64,000 nt of DNA from Eubacterium sp. CAG:251 (GCA_000436835.1 FR889161.1:99299-163298); one strand, 5' to 3'; shown: positions 35,048-43,890, counted from the stretch's first letter. Numbers and translations are program-made. The notes: a model not told the origin generated them from the letters alone.

Positions 35048-35881
35048 ATGTTGACTATTGGTGCACATTTGAGTGCTTCTAAGGGATATACGGCGATGCT
35101 TAAGCAAGCTGTGGAAATAGGCGCTAACACTTTTCAGTTTTTTACACGTAATCCGAGGGGTGGAAGTGCAAAGGCTATTGACGAAAATGACGTGAATGAG
35201 TTTTTAAAACTTATGGAAGAAAATGATTTTCCCGTAATTTTGGCTCATGCGCCTTATACGCTTAATCTTTGCTCGGCTAAGCCTGAAACAAGGGAGTTTG
35301 CAAGAAACACATTTTTAGATGATTTAAAAAGAATGGAATATACTCCTCATCAGCTTTATAATTTCCATCCGGGTTCTCATACGGGTCAGGGCGCAGAGGT
35401 CGGAATTGACCTTATAGCCGGGGCACTTAATAAGGTGCTTTTCCCTGAAATGACTACCACTGTTTTGCTTGAAACCATGGCAGGCAAGGGAACAGAGATT
35501 GGCAGAAGCTTTGAGGAACTTCGTGCAATTATTGATAAGGTGGAGCTTGATGATAAAGTCGGCGTTTGCCTTGACACGTGCCATGTTAATGATGCCGGCT
35601 ATGACGTAGTTAATAATCTTGACGGCGTTTTGGAGGAATTTGATAAGGTAATCGGTCTTGACAGGCTCAAGGCAATACATCTCAATGATTCTAAAAATCC
35701 GCTTGGCGCCCATAAGGACAGGCACGAGAAAATCGGCGAGGGCTATATCGGCAAGGATGCTATGGAAAGAATTATTAATCATCCAAGCCTTAAAAACCTT
35801 CCGTTTTATCTTGAAACGCCGAATGATATTGACGGCTATGCTAAAGAAATTGCGCTTTTAAGGTCTTTATATAAAGGATAA
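35048..35881 (+). CDS. nfo: Endonuclease IV (AP endonuclease)
   Basis: Cuts DNA 5' of abasic sites during base excision repair. 277 residues, TIM-barrel. Signatures: IGAHLSASKGYTAML at the start, NFHPGSHTGQG near 102 with zinc His residues, LLETMAGKGTEIG near 140 with the bridging Glu, VCLDTCHVNDAGYD near 176-189, and HLNDSKNPLGAHKDRHEKIGEG near 212-233. It is 8 bp downstream of the HAD gene and likely in the same operon. Confidence 0.95.
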   Translation: MLTIGAHLSASKGYTAMLKQAVEIGANTFQFFTRNPRGGSAKAIDENDVNEFLKLMEENDFPVILAHAPYTLNLCSAKPETREFARNTFLDDLKRMEYTPHQLYNFHPGSHTGQGAEVGIDLIAGALNKVLFPEMTTTVLLETMAGKGTEIGRSFEELRAIIDKVELDDKVGVCLDTCHVNDAGYDVVNNLDGVLEEFDKVIGLDRLKAIHLNDSKNPLGAHKDRHEKIGEGYIGKDAMERIINHPSLKNLPFYLETPNDIDGYAKEIALLRSLYKG

Positions 35882-35905
35882 GAGAAAGTAAAGAGAGGTA
35901 AAATT

Positions 35906-36961
35906 ATGAGTATTGAAAAAAGATTTTTTGGAAAGCTTGACGGCAAGGGCAATGTTGATATTTATAAAATCACTAATAAAAACGGCGCATTTGTTGAGCT
36001 TATGACTCTCGGCGCAGGTATTCATTCTATTAATGTACCTGACAGAAACGGCAAGCTCGGCGATGTTGTTTTGGGCTTTGACGATGTTAATAATTATCTT
36101 AATCCCGACCTCGGATATCAGGGTCTTGTAGTCGGCAGATATGCTAACAGAATACGTGACGCAAAGTTTTCTATGGACGGTGTGGAGTATAACACTCCTA
36201 AAAATCAAGGCACTTGGACTCTTCACGGCGGCGGTCGTTTCAGTTTTAATATTTGGGAGGTTAAGGAAACAGGCAACGATTTTGTTGTATTTTCTTTCTT
36301 CTCACCCGATATGCAGGACGGATTTCCCGGCAATTTCACAATGAACGTTAAATATACATTCGACGACAGCAATACTCTCAAAATCGAATATTTTGTTTTA
36401 TCTGATAAAAAGACGGTTGCAAATCCGACAAATCACGCATATTTCAATCTTTCAGCAGACAGTTCAAAAACTGTTGAAGACGAATATTTGCAGGTTAATG
36501 CCGATAAATTTACCGAAACCGACGATACCCAGCTTCCCACCGGCGAGCTTGGTTTGGTTGAGGGCACTATGATGGATTTCAGAACCTTGCATAAAATCGG
36601 CGATAAAATTGATGAGCCTTTTAGGGCAATTATTGAGGGCATAGGCTATGATAATAACTACTGCCTTTGTGATAAAAAACTCGGCGAACTTACGCAGGCG
36701 GCTGTGCTTTATGATGAAGCATCGGGCAGGCAGATGCAGGTTTATACCGACCTTGTTGGAATTCAGGTTTATTGCGGCGGTTGGCTTGCAAAGGACGGCA
36801 ATCCGGGAAAGGGCGATTCCAAAGTGACCTTCCGCCGTGGCGTTGCACTTGAAACTCAGTTCTATCCTGATTCTGTTAATCATTCCAATTTCCCGTTTAA
36901 GTTTGTTGAGCCAAACGAGGAATTTAAGACAACAACGGAATTTAGATTTTCGGTGAAATAA
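35906..36961 (+). CDS. galM: Aldose 1-epimerase (mutarotase)
   Basis: Interconverts alpha and beta aldoses, feeding galactokinase with the alpha anomer. 351 residues, beta-sandwich family. GRYANRIRDAKFSMDG near 77-92 and LHGGGRFSFNIWEV near 104-117 carry active-site residues. NPTNHAYFNLS near 174 has the catalytic His. The catalytic Glu lies in the GVALETQFYPDSVNH segment near 312-326. GAGGT ribosome site. A strong terminator follows. It is distant from galK, so joint regulation is not implied by position. Confidence 0.93.
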   Translation: MSIEKRFFGKLDGKGNVDIYKITNKNGAFVELMTLGAGIHSINVPDRNGKLGDVVLGFDDVNNYLNPDLGYQGLVVGRYANRIRDAKFSMDGVEYNTPKNQGTWTLHGGGRFSFNIWEVKETGNDFVVFSFFSPDMQDGFPGNFTMNVKYTFDDSNTLKIEYFVLSDKKTVANPTNHAYFNLSADSSKTVEDEYLQVNADKFTETDDTQLPTGELGLVEGTMMDFRTLHKIGDKIDEPFRAIIEGIGYDNNYCLCDKKLGELTQAAVLYDEASGRQMQVYTDLVGIQVYCGGWLAKDGNPGKGDSKVTFRRGVALETQFYPDSVNHSNFPFKFVEPNEEFKTTTEFRFSVK

Positions 36962-36978
36962 TTTAACAAATATAATAA

Positions 36979-37011
36979 AAAACGGGCAGTTCACAACGAA
37001 CTGCCCGTTTT
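36979..37011. terminator. Bidirectional terminator between galM and serA
   Basis: AAAACGGGCAGTTC at 36979-36992 pairs perfectly with GAACTGCCCGTTTT at 36998-37011, with a 5-base loop and A- and T-runs on both sides. It can stop transcripts from both convergent operons. Confidence 0.92.
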
Positions 37012-37036
37012 GCTATGCTGTTATTAAAAATATGTT

Positions 37037-38197
37037 TTAGTAAATAGACCTAACTTTGATTACACCGTTAATTGCTGTTATATCGTCAAGCACCTTTTGA
37101 GCAGGGGTTTCGTCAACATCAATAATTGAGTAAGCTGTTTCGCCTCTGTTTTTATCCTCAAATGATGCAATATTAATTCCGTCACGGCTGATTGTATCTG
37201 TAATTGTCGCAATCATATTCGGCTGATTCTTATGAATAACGGTAATTCTTGAAACACCCGATTTTGCCATTGAAACAGCAGGGAGGTTTACTGAATTTTT
37301 AATGTTTCCGTTTTCAAGGTAATCAATAAGCTCATCAGCACCCATTGAAGCACAGTTTTCTTCGCTTTCAGGAGTGCTTGCACCAAGGTGAGGCATTGCG
37401 ATAACTCCGTCAATTCCGATGATATCAGCTGATGGGAAATCTGTAACATACGCCGCCATTTTTCCTTCTTCAAGAGCGTCAACTATTGCCTGCGAATCAG
37501 CAAGGTCACCACGTGCAAAGTTGAGAACCCTGACTGTGTTTTTCATTTTATCGATAGACTCTGTGCAAATCATTTTTCTTGTATCGTCTGTAAGCGGTAC
37601 GTGAAGGGTGATATAATCAGCAACAGGGAAAATTTCGTCAAGATTGTTGTTGACTGTTATCCCTGCTTTAAGAGCAACACCTGCCGGCAAGAATGGGTCA
37701 TAACCGATAACGTTCATACCAAGGTCAACTGCGGCTTCGGCAACAAGGCGACCGATAGCTCCAAGACCGATTACTGCAAGCGTTTTACCCTTGATTTCAG
37801 GACCTGCAAATGCACTCTTGCCCTTTTCGACTGTTTTACCTACGTTGTCGCCCTCGTCTTTAATGGTTTTGCACCAATCAATAGCTTTAGTCACCTTACG
37901 GCTTGAAAGGAGTAAACCGCAAATTACAAGCTCCTTAACGGCGTTTGCATTAGCACCCGGAGTGTTAAATACTGCAATGCCGAGGTCTGTGCATTTTGGA
38001 ATAGGAATGTTGTTTACGCCTGCGCCTGCTCTTGCGATTGCGAGAAGTGATGACGGCATTTCCATATCGTGCATAGCCGCACTTCTTACCATAATTGCGT
38101 CAGGTGACTGCGCACTGTCGTCAATTGTGTATTTAGCCTCGTCAAATTTTGATAAACCTACATTTGATATTTTATTGAGAGTTTTAACAGTAAACAT
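37037..38197 (-). CDS. serA: D-3-phosphoglycerate dehydrogenase
   Basis: First step of serine synthesis: oxidises 3-phosphoglycerate with NAD. 386 residues. The NAD-binding motif VIGLGAIGRLVAEA is near 142-155, LNFARGDLADSQAI near 228, and HLGASTPESEENCA near 273 holds the catalytic His. A C-terminal ACT domain (about 315-386: RITVIHKNQPNMIATITDTI) may sense serine. This is the short form without the intervening substrate-binding domain. Its start overlaps the serC stop by one base. The two form a serC-serA operon. Confidence 0.95.
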   Translation of the reverse strand: MFTVKTLNKISNVGLSKFDEAKYTIDDSAQSPDAIMVRSAAMHDMEMPSSLLAIARAGAGVNNIPIPKCTDLGIAVFNTPGANANAVKELVICGLLLSSRKVTKAIDWCKTIKDEGDNVGKTVEKGKSAFAGPEIKGKTLAVIGLGAIGRLVAEAAVDLGMNVIGYDPFLPAGVALKAGITVNNNLDEIFPVADYITLHVPLTDDTRKMICTESIDKMKNTVRVLNFARGDLADSQAIVDALEEGKMAAYVTDFPSADIIGIDGVIAMPHLGASTPESEENCASMGADELIDYLENGNIKNSVNLPAVSMAKSGVSRITVIHKNQPNMIATITDTISRDGINIASFEDKNRGETAYSIIDVDETPAQKVLDDITAINGVIKVRSIY

Positions 38198-39282
38198 TAT
38201 TTGTTTTCCTCCTCAAACTTAGCCATAAATTCAACAAGCTTTTCAACACCTTCAATAGGCATTGCGTTATAGATAGAAGCTCTCATACCGCCGACTGTTC
38301 TGTGGCCCTTAAGGTTTACAAATCCGTTTTGCTCAGCTTCTGAAATAAATTTCTTTTCAAGCTCGTCGTCGCCGATAACAAAAGGTACATTCATAAGCGA
38401 ACGGTCCTCAGGAACAACAGTGCCTTTGAATAATTTAGAATTGTCAAGAAAATTGTAAAGAATAGCGGCTTTCTTTTCGTTTCTTTCTTTCATCTTTTCA
38501 AGACCGCCAATATCGTTTTTAATCCATTCAAGAACAAGCTTGCAAATATAAATAGTCCAACAAGGTGGGGTATTATAAAGTGAATCTGCGTCAGCCTGAA
38601 TTTTGTAGTTCATCATAACAGGGGTGATATCCCTTGCGTTTCCTAAAAGGTCCTCACGAATTATGGCAACAACAAGACCTGCCGGAGCAACGTTCTTTTG
38701 AGCGCCGAAATAAACCATACCGAACTTGCTGATGTCAAGCGGCTCGGAAAGTGCACATGAAGATACGTCTGCAATAAGCACCTTGTCGCCTACAGGAGGG
38801 AGCTCTTTGTAAACAGTACCGTAAATAGTATTGTTCATACAAATATATACATAGTCTGCATCCTCACGGAAATCTTCAGGCTTAGTCTTTGGAATGTATG
38901 TAAATGTTTTGTCTGCAGATGAAGCTGCGGCAACAACGTCGCCGTATTTTTGAGCCTCTGCAAATGCTTTTTTAGCCCACTGACCTGTGATAATATAATC
39001 AGCCTTGCCGCTGCCGTTCATAAAGTTAAGCGGAATAGCCGAAAATTGAGCGGATGCACCGCCCTGAAGGAATAATACCTTGTAATTGTCAGGCACATTG
39101 TAAAGCTCACGCATAAGAGCCTCTGCATCCTTAATAATCTTGTCAAATACTTTTGAGCGGTGGCTCATCTCCATAACAGACTGACCGCAGCCCTGATAAT
39201 CGAGCATCTCGTCTGCTGCTTGCTTTAACACCTTTTCGGGAAGTGTTGACGGACCCGCACTGAAATTGTAAACTCTTGCCAT
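38197..39282 (-). CDS. serC: Phosphoserine aminotransferase
   Basis: PLP enzyme that converts 3-phosphohydroxypyruvate to phosphoserine. 361 residues. NFSAGPSTLPEKVL opens the protein. GGASAQFSAIPLNFM near 75 binds the cofactor phosphate. The PLP lysine lies in YFGAQKNVAPAGL near 190-202. TPPCWTIYICKLVLEW and HRTVGGMRASIYNAMP follow the family pattern. It is first in the operon with serA. Phosphoserine phosphatase is not in the window. Confidence 0.95.
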   Translation of the reverse strand: MARVYNFSAGPSTLPEKVLKQAADEMLDYQGCGQSVMEMSHRSKVFDKIIKDAEALMRELYNVPDNYKVLFLQGGASAQFSAIPLNFMNGSGKADYIITGQWAKKAFAEAQKYGDVVAAASSADKTFTYIPKTKPEDFREDADYVYICMNNTIYGTVYKELPPVGDKVLIADVSSCALSEPLDISKFGMVYFGAQKNVAPAGLVVAIIREDLLGNARDITPVMMNYKIQADADSLYNTPPCWTIYICKLVLEWIKNDIGGLEKMKERNEKKAAILYNFLDNSKLFKGTVVPEDRSLMNVPFVIGDDELEKKFISEAEQNGFVNLKGHRTVGGMRASIYNAMPIEGVEKLVEFMAKFEEENK

Positions 39283-39338
39283 AGTTGGTTTCCTCTCTTA
39301 TATAAAAAATTTGATTTCTTTTAAAATCTGTATCACCT

Positions 39339-39366
39339 ATTATACTATTGTTTAACTTTTTGTCAA
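39339..39366 (-). promoter_or_regulatory. Promoter of serC-serA
   Basis: On the minus strand TTGACA (39361-39366) and TATAAT (39339-39344) are separated by 16 bp, about 55 bp before the serC start. Confidence 0.8.
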
Positions 39367-39633
39367 TGATTGATTTAAAAATTTGTGATAATATACAACA
39401 GATTGACAATAATATAACAATATTGTTAAATATCGTGGAAATATCAGATGAAAATCGCAATAAATATGACAATTTAATGCGTTTGTATATATCTATGTTT
39501 TTTTATATATATCCTTATTGAAAAAATATATGAACTATGATAAAATACATTTGTATAGTTGTATAGTTTTTTAGCGTAATCAGTCATACTGTTATGCTTG
39601 AGGCAAAATAATGCAACAAAAGGGGTAAAATTT
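39367..39633. other. AT-rich intergenic region with hydrolase promoter
   Basis: This completes a gene-free stretch of about 350 bp between divergent genes (39283-39633). I see no ORF and no strong hairpin in it. On the plus strand TTGAAA (39518-39523) and TAAAAT (39541-39546), 17 bp apart, are the probable promoter of the hydrolase gene that follows. The rest is AT-rich spacer. Confidence 0.55.
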
Positions 39634-40560
39634 ATGAAAAAATCGGAGGTATATCTTCCGTCTAATGACGGCAAAAATCAACTTCATACTGTAATTTGGG
39701 AGCCTGATACGGAATATCCGAGGGCAATTTTGCAAATTGTTCACGGAATGTGCGAATATGTTGACAGGTATGACGATTTCGCAAATTATTTAACTCAAAA
39801 CGGCTTTGCGGTTATAGGCAACGACCATTTGGGTCACGGCAAAAGCGTTAAAAGAAATGATGATTTAGGCTTTTTTGCATCAACTGACGGTGACAAAATT
39901 GTTATCGAGGATTTGCACAACGTTATGCTTTTTGCCAAGGATAAGTGGCTCGGCACACCGCTTTTTATGCTCGGTCACAGTATGGGCTCGTTTTTTACAA
40001 GGGTATTTTTGACTAAATACAGCGTTGAGCTTGACGGCGCAGTTATTATGGGCACGGGTTTTATTCCCGATTCCGCCGCTAAAATAGGTATGATGCTTTC
40101 GTCACTAATATGCAAGACTAAGGGCGAAAGATACAAAAGCAAGCTTCTTGAAAGCTTGACCTTAGGCTCAAATAATAAAGCGTTTGCGCCTAACAGAACT
40201 CCTGATGATTGGCTTACAAGGGACGAAAAGGCAGTTGACAAATATGTAAACGATAAGCTTTGCGGCTTTACCTTTACGGCAAAGGCTTATAATGATTTCT
40301 TTAAAATTATCCATTCAATTGCAATCAACAAAAAATGCGAGGGTATTTCCAAAGAACTGCCTGTTTTGATAACGTCGGGAGAGGTTGACCCTGTCGGCGG
40401 AAAAAAAGCTTGCGAGAAGCTTTTGTTTAAATACGAGTCGGCTAAAATTACGGATACAAGCATTAGGATTTATCCCAATGACCGCCACGAAATACTCAAC
40501 GAGCTTGACAAAGAGGAAGTATATAAAGACATTGCTGATTGGTTAATAAGTAAAATATAA
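39634..40560 (+). CDS. Alpha/beta hydrolase, monoacylglycerol-lipase-like
   Basis: 308 residues. QIVHGMCEYVDRYDDFANYLTQNGFAVIGNDHLGHGKS near 31-68 is the oxyanion and cap-entry block of the Hydrolase_4/lysophospholipase family. The nucleophile elbow is LGHSMGSFF near 114-122. A catalytic Asp fits in GEVDPVGG near 250 and His in NDRHEILNE near 290. No signal peptide, so it is cytosolic. ATG 39634 has AAAAGGGGT upstream and is preferred over a TTG at 39598. Likely substrates are glycerolipid or lysophospholipid esters, by family. Confidence 0.88.
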   Translation: MKKSEVYLPSNDGKNQLHTVIWEPDTEYPRAILQIVHGMCEYVDRYDDFANYLTQNGFAVIGNDHLGHGKSVKRNDDLGFFASTDGDKIVIEDLHNVMLFAKDKWLGTPLFMLGHSMGSFFTRVFLTKYSVELDGAVIMGTGFIPDSAAKIGMMLSSLICKTKGERYKSKLLESLTLGSNNKAFAPNRTPDDWLTRDEKAVDKYVNDKLCGFTFTAKAYNDFFKIIHSIAINKKCEGISKELPVLITSGEVDPVGGKKACEKLLFKYESAKITDTSIRIYPNDRHEILNELDKEEVYKDIADWLISKI

Positions 40561-40579
40561 TTATTGTTAAATTTACTCT

Positions 40580-40608
40580 TGACTTTTTATTATACTTATT
40601 ATATAATC
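40580..40608 (+). promoter_or_regulatory. Promoter of rplU-prp-rpmA
   Basis: TTGACT at 40580-40585 and TATAAT at 40603-40608 with a 17-bp spacer. Transcription should start near 40615, at the beginning of the structured leader. Confidence 0.85.
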
Positions 40609-40614
40609 TTTACA

Positions 40615-40690
40615 CCGCATATTATGGGCAGGCAAGAGATACGCAGTATCCGCCTATTATAGCGAGACTTGAAAAGGAGATAAAAAGACT
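40615..40690 (+). ncRNA. Probable ribosomal protein L21 leader
   Basis: A leader of about 76 nt between the promoter and rplU. AGGC (40630-40633) pairs with GCCT (40652-40655) around an inner hairpin GATAC-GCA-GTATC (40638-40650). Autoregulatory L21 leaders are known from Firmicutes at exactly this position. The assignment rests on position and a compact fold. I could not run a covariance search. Confidence 0.6.
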
Positions 40691-40999
40691 ATGTACGCTG
40701 TTATTGTTACAGGCGGTAAGCAGTACAAGGTTGCTGAAGGCGATGTTCTTTATATCGAAAAGCTTGATGCTCAGGCTGAAGAGAATGTAACATTTGACAC
40801 AGTTCTTGCAATCGGTGCAGACGACAGCTTTAAGGCTGGTAAGGATTGCGCTAAGGCTACTGTTGACGCTAAGGTTCTTAAGAATGGCAAGGGTAAGAAG
40901 ATTACTGTATTTACTTACAAGCCAAAGAAGGACGAAAAACGCAAGAAGGGTCATCGTCAGCCATACACAAAGGTTGAGATTACCAAGATTAATGCGTAA
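40691..40999 (+). CDS. rplU: 50S ribosomal protein L21
   Basis: 102 residues, full length. MYAVIVTGGKQYKVAEGDVLYIEKL at the start and KKGHRQPYTKVEI at the end are the L21 signatures. It binds 23S rRNA on the back of the large subunit. First of the classic rplU-prp-rpmA operon. Its stop overlaps the prp start (TAATG). Confidence 0.97.
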   Translation: MYAVIVTGGKQYKVAEGDVLYIEKLDAQAEENVTFDTVLAIGADDSFKAGKDCAKATVDAKVLKNGKGKKITVFTYKPKKDEKRKKGHRQPYTKVEITKINA

Positions 41000-41322
41000 T
41001 GATTAATGTTGAATTTTTCAGCGGAATTAACGGTTTGTGCGGCTTTGAAGCAACGGGGCATTCAATGAGTGCCGATTCGGGAGAGGACATTATTTGTGCT
41101 TTTGTTTCGAGTGCTTGCTTAATGGCAGCAAATACCGTGACTGAAATTATCGGTCTTGATTGCGACGCTCAGTCGGATGACGGATATTTAAAATTGATGA
41201 TTCTCGAAAATTCCGCAAAAGCTCAGGATGTGCTTAAGGGTTTAAGGCTTCATTTAACGGAGCTTGCCAAGCAGTATCCTGAAAACATAAAAGTGATTTA
41301 TCGGAGGTGTAATAATGCTTAA
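40999..41322 (+). CDS. prp: Ribosomal-processing cysteine protease Prp
   Basis: 107 residues. The family pattern is visible: GFEATGHSMSADSGEDIICAFVSSACLMAANTV near 13-45, with the catalytic His in TGHS and the catalytic Cys in IICAFVSS. Prp removes the N-terminal extension of ribosomal protein L27. That substrate is encoded by the next gene, which carries the matching extension. It overlaps rplU by one base and rpmA by 8 bases. Confidence 0.93.
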   Translation: MINVEFFSGINGLCGFEATGHSMSADSGEDIICAFVSSACLMAANTVTEIIGLDCDAQSDDGYLKLMILENSAKAQDVLKGLRLHLTELAKQYPENIKVIYRRCNNA

Positions 41323-41599
41323 ATTAGATTTACAGCTTTTCGCTCATAAGAAAGGTATGGGTTCTACAAAGAACGGCAGAGATTCAGAGTCTAAGCGTCT
41401 TGGCGCTAAGAGAGCTGACGGCCAGTTTGTTCTTGCAGGCAATATCCTTTACCGTCAGAGAGGAACACACATTCATCCGGGCAACAACGTTGGTATCGGC
41501 AAGGACGACACTCTTTTCGCTCTTGTTGACGGCACCGTTAAGTTTGAAAGAATGGGTAAGGACAGAAAGATGGTTTCTGTTTATCCTGTTGAGCAGTAA
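41315..41599 (+). CDS. rpmA: 50S ribosomal protein L27 with cleavable N-terminal extension
   Basis: 94 residues. It begins MLKLDLQLFAHKKG. The first nine residues, ending LQLF, are the Prp-cleaved extension, and mature L27 starts at AHKKGMGSTKNGRDS. The mature N-terminus reaches the peptidyl transferase centre, so removal is essential in organisms of this type. The rest (GNILYRQRGTHIHPGNNVGIGKDDTLFAL) is canonical. A terminator follows. Confidence 0.97.
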   Translation: MLKLDLQLFAHKKGMGSTKNGRDSESKRLGAKRADGQFVLAGNILYRQRGTHIHPGNNVGIGKDDTLFALVDGTVKFERMGKDRKMVSVYPVEQ

Positions 41600-41620
41600 T
41601 TTAAGATTTATAAAAAATTA

Positions 41621-41650
41621 TCCCACGGAATATTCCGTGGGATTTTTTGT
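41621..41650 (+). terminator. Terminator of rplU-prp-rpmA
   Basis: CCACGGAAT pairs with ATTCCGTGG (one bulged C on the left arm) between 41621 and 41642, followed by a T-rich run to 41650. Confidence 0.85.
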
Positions 41651-41693
41651 TTTATGATTATAATATTTTACGGTTGCGAAGAAGTAGTCAGAA

Positions 41694-41966
41694 TTGGATT
41701 TTTAGTGAAGGGAGCTGTACGTTGGTACTGCCCCTTTGCTAAAAATCCAAAGTGCCCAACGTTTTGTCGCCGTATCCTTTAGGATATTAAGACAAAACGT
41801 TCAAATGTTATTGATATAAAAAACAAAGGAATTAGAAAAACGTAGATAAATACGTATTTCTAATTCCTTTTTTTGTAGTGGACCCCCGGAAAGCGTAAGC
41901 TTTTTGGGAAAAAAGAGAAAGGAACGAAGTGTTTATTATAAATTTCACAGAAATTTATTCAAACAC
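41694..41966. repeat. Array of five hairpins in a gene-free region
   Basis: The roughly 400 bp between rpmA and htpG hold no convincing ORF but five inverted repeats. H1 (41694-41750): TTGGATTTTTAG pairs with CTAAAAATCCAA, continuing inward to GTAC-GTTG-GTAC. H2 (41758-41801): AACGTTTTGTC pairs with GACAAAACGTT and encloses TATCC-TTTA-GGATA. H3 (41825-41870): AAAGGAATTAGAAA pairs with TTTCTAATTCCTTT, continuing as ACGTA/TACGT. H4 (41885-41908): CCCGGAAAGC pairs with GCTTTTTGGG using two G-T pairs. H5 (41929-41966): GTGTTT/AAACAC plus ATAAATTT/AAATTTAT. H3 has T-runs on both strands and is a good bidirectional terminator. The whole could be a mobile repeat, a structured RNA or stacked terminators. 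Confidence 0.7.
41825..41874. terminator. Strong bidirectional terminator (hairpin 3 of the array)
   Basis: A 14-bp perfect stem, one mismatch, five more pairs and a six-base loop. On the plus strand it runs into seven Ts (41868-41874). On the minus strand the sequence after the stem is GTTTTTTATAT. It is a plausible end for htpG transcripts. Confidence 0.75.
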
Positions 41967-42000
41967 GGAACTTTTTCAACGTGGGCACGGTTATGGCTGC

Positions 42001-43890
42001 TTATTCACAACCGATTAGTGCAGCAAGATTATCTGAAAATTCTGTTGGATTTTCAAGGTCGAGCCCTGCAATAAGTCTTGCTGATGAATAAAGAAGATTT
42101 GTATATTTCTTAAGTGTATCGTCATCTACACTCTTAAGCTTTTCAACAATCGGATGGTCTGCATTAACCTCAAGCACAAGCTGAGCCTTAACACCTTGAT
42201 TAGCGCCGGGCATAGAATTAAGCACCTTTTCCATTTCAAGCGAAACATAGCCTTCTGCTGAAAGACAAACAGGGTGCGAGCCGAGTTTATTTGTAAGCTT
42301 AACTGCTGTTACCTTGCCGTCGAGTGCTTCTTTCATTTTATCAAGAAGTTGTTTAGCATCCTCGTTTTTCTTTGTCATTGCTTCTTTTTCGGCATCGGTA
42401 CTTAAATCGAGGTCATCCTTGCAAACGTTTACAAAGTGCTTGCCGTCGTATTCCATAAGCATTTGAACTGCAAATTCATCAACCTCGTCGGTAAAGTAAA
42501 GCACTTCATAGCCCTTTGCCTTAACAGTCTCAACCTGAGGAAGAAGCGCAATCTTTTGTTCATTATCGCCGCAAGCATAGTAAATGTCGTTTTGCGACTC
42601 TGCCATTCTGCCGACGTATTCCTTAAGTGTTGTCGGTTTTTCGTCAGCCGAGGTTTTAAACAAAAGTAAGTCCTTAAGACCGTCTTTTTCCATACCGTAG
42701 TTAGCATAAACACCGTATTTTAACTGCAAGCCAAAAGTTTTGAAGAATTTTTCATACTTTTCTCTGTCGTTTTTGAGCATTTTTGTAAGCTCATTTTTAA
42801 TTTTCTTGTCAATTGCTTTAGCAATAATTTTAAGCTGATGGTCGTGCTGCAGCATTTCACGGCTGATATTAAGGCTTAAATCTGCACTGTCTACAAGACC
42901 TTTTACAAAGCTAAAATAATCGGGCAAAAGGTCGGCACACTTGTCCATAATAAGAACACCGTTTGAATAAAGCTGTAAGCCTTTTTCGTATTCCTTTGAA
43001 TAGAAATCATAAGGCGGATTTTCCGGAATGTAAAGAAGTGCGTCAAATGTAGCCTGACCCTCTGTTTTTGCGTGAATTACGTGCAGAGGATTGTTGTAAT
43101 CCATAAACTTTTGCTTGTAAAATTCGTTATATTCCTCCGGCTTGATTTCGCTCTTATTCTTTCTCCAAAGCGGAACCATAGAATTAAGCGTTTCTTCGCT
43201 TACTTCTGTAATGTATTCACCCTCTTTGTCAGGGTCGGGAACCTGATGGCTCATTTCCATAACGATAGGGTAGCGAATGTAGTCGGAATACTTCTTTACA
43301 AGCTCATCAATTGTATATTGCTCAAGGTATTTTGAGTAGTCCTCGTTTTCCGTGTCCTCTTTAACGTAAAGAGTAATTTCACTTCCTGCGTTTTCCTTTT
43401 CACATTCTTCGATTGTATATCCGTCAGCACCCGTTGAAACCCACTTGTGAGCGACGTTCTCGCCGAATGCTTTTGAAATAACCTCTACCTTATCAGCAAC
43501 CATAAATGAAGAATAGAAGCCTACGCCGAATTGACCGATAACCGAAATATCGTCTGTCTTTTCATTGTCTGCATTTTCTTTTTTGAAATTGAATGAGCCG
43601 CTCTTTGCGATTGTGCCGAGATTGTTTTCAAGCTCTTCAGCGGTCATACCGATGCCGTTATCGCTGATTTTAATAGTTCGGTTTTCCTTGTCAAGGTCAA
43701 TATGGATTTTGAAATCTTCTCTTGCAAGCTTAACGCTGTCATCTGTAAGAGATTTGAAATATAACTTGTCTATAGCATCGCTTGCATTGGAAATAAGCTC
43801 ACGTAAAAATATTTCCTTGTGAGTGTAAATTGAATTAATCATCATATCAAGCAGCTTTTTGGACTCTGCTTTGAATTGCTTTTTCCTCAT
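42001..43890 (-). CDS. htpG: Chaperone protein HtpG (Hsp90)
   Basis: 629-residue ATP-dependent chaperone. GHKL ATPase motifs: LISNASDAIDKL near 31, DNGIGMTAEEL near 80, and GQFGVGFYSSFMVAD near 115. Middle-domain segments such as GVLIMDKCADLLPDYFSFVKGLVDS and the LNISREMLQ motif are present, and the C-terminal dimerisation domain is complete. ATG 43890 (MRKKQFKAE) has AGGGTGA upstream. In-frame upstream codons would place the start inside the promoter and operator. A perfect CIRCE operator overlaps the transcription start, so HrcA repression is expected. Confidence 0.97.
   Translation of the reverse strand: MRKKQFKAESKKLLDMMINSIYTHKEIFLRELISNASDAIDKLYFKSLTDDSVKLAREDFKIHIDLDKENRTIKISDNGIGMTAEELENNLGTIAKSGSFNFKKENADNEKTDDISVIGQFGVGFYSSFMVADKVEVISKAFGENVAHKWVSTGADGYTIEECEKENAGSEITLYVKEDTENEDYSKYLEQYTIDELVKKYSDYIRYPIVMEMSHQVPDPDKEGEYITEVSEETLNSMVPLWRKNKSEIKPEEYNEFYKQKFMDYNNPLHVIHAKTEGQATFDALLYIPENPPYDFYSKEYEKGLQLYSNGVLIMDKCADLLPDYFSFVKGLVDSADLSLNISREMLQHDHQLKIIAKAIDKKIKNELTKMLKNDREKYEKFFKTFGLQLKYGVYANYGMEKDGLKDLLLFKTSADEKPTTLKEYVGRMAESQNDIYYACGDNEQKIALLPQVETVKAKGYEVLYFTDEVDEFAVQMLMEYDGKHFVNVCKDDLDLSTDAEKEAMTKKNEDAKQLLDKMKEALDGKVTAVKLTNKLGSHPVCLSAEGYVSLEMEKVLNSMPGANQGVKAQLVLEVNADHPIVEKLKSVDDDTLKKYTNLLYSSARLIAGLDLENPTEFSDNLAALIGCE

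Noticed and set aside
41705..41782. Small GTG-started ORF inside hairpin 1 and 2 (about 25 codons, run WYCPFAKNPKCPTFC)
   Set aside because: No ribosome site, lies within strong inverted repeats, and no neighbour suggests a peptide system. Probably a chance reading of a repeat.
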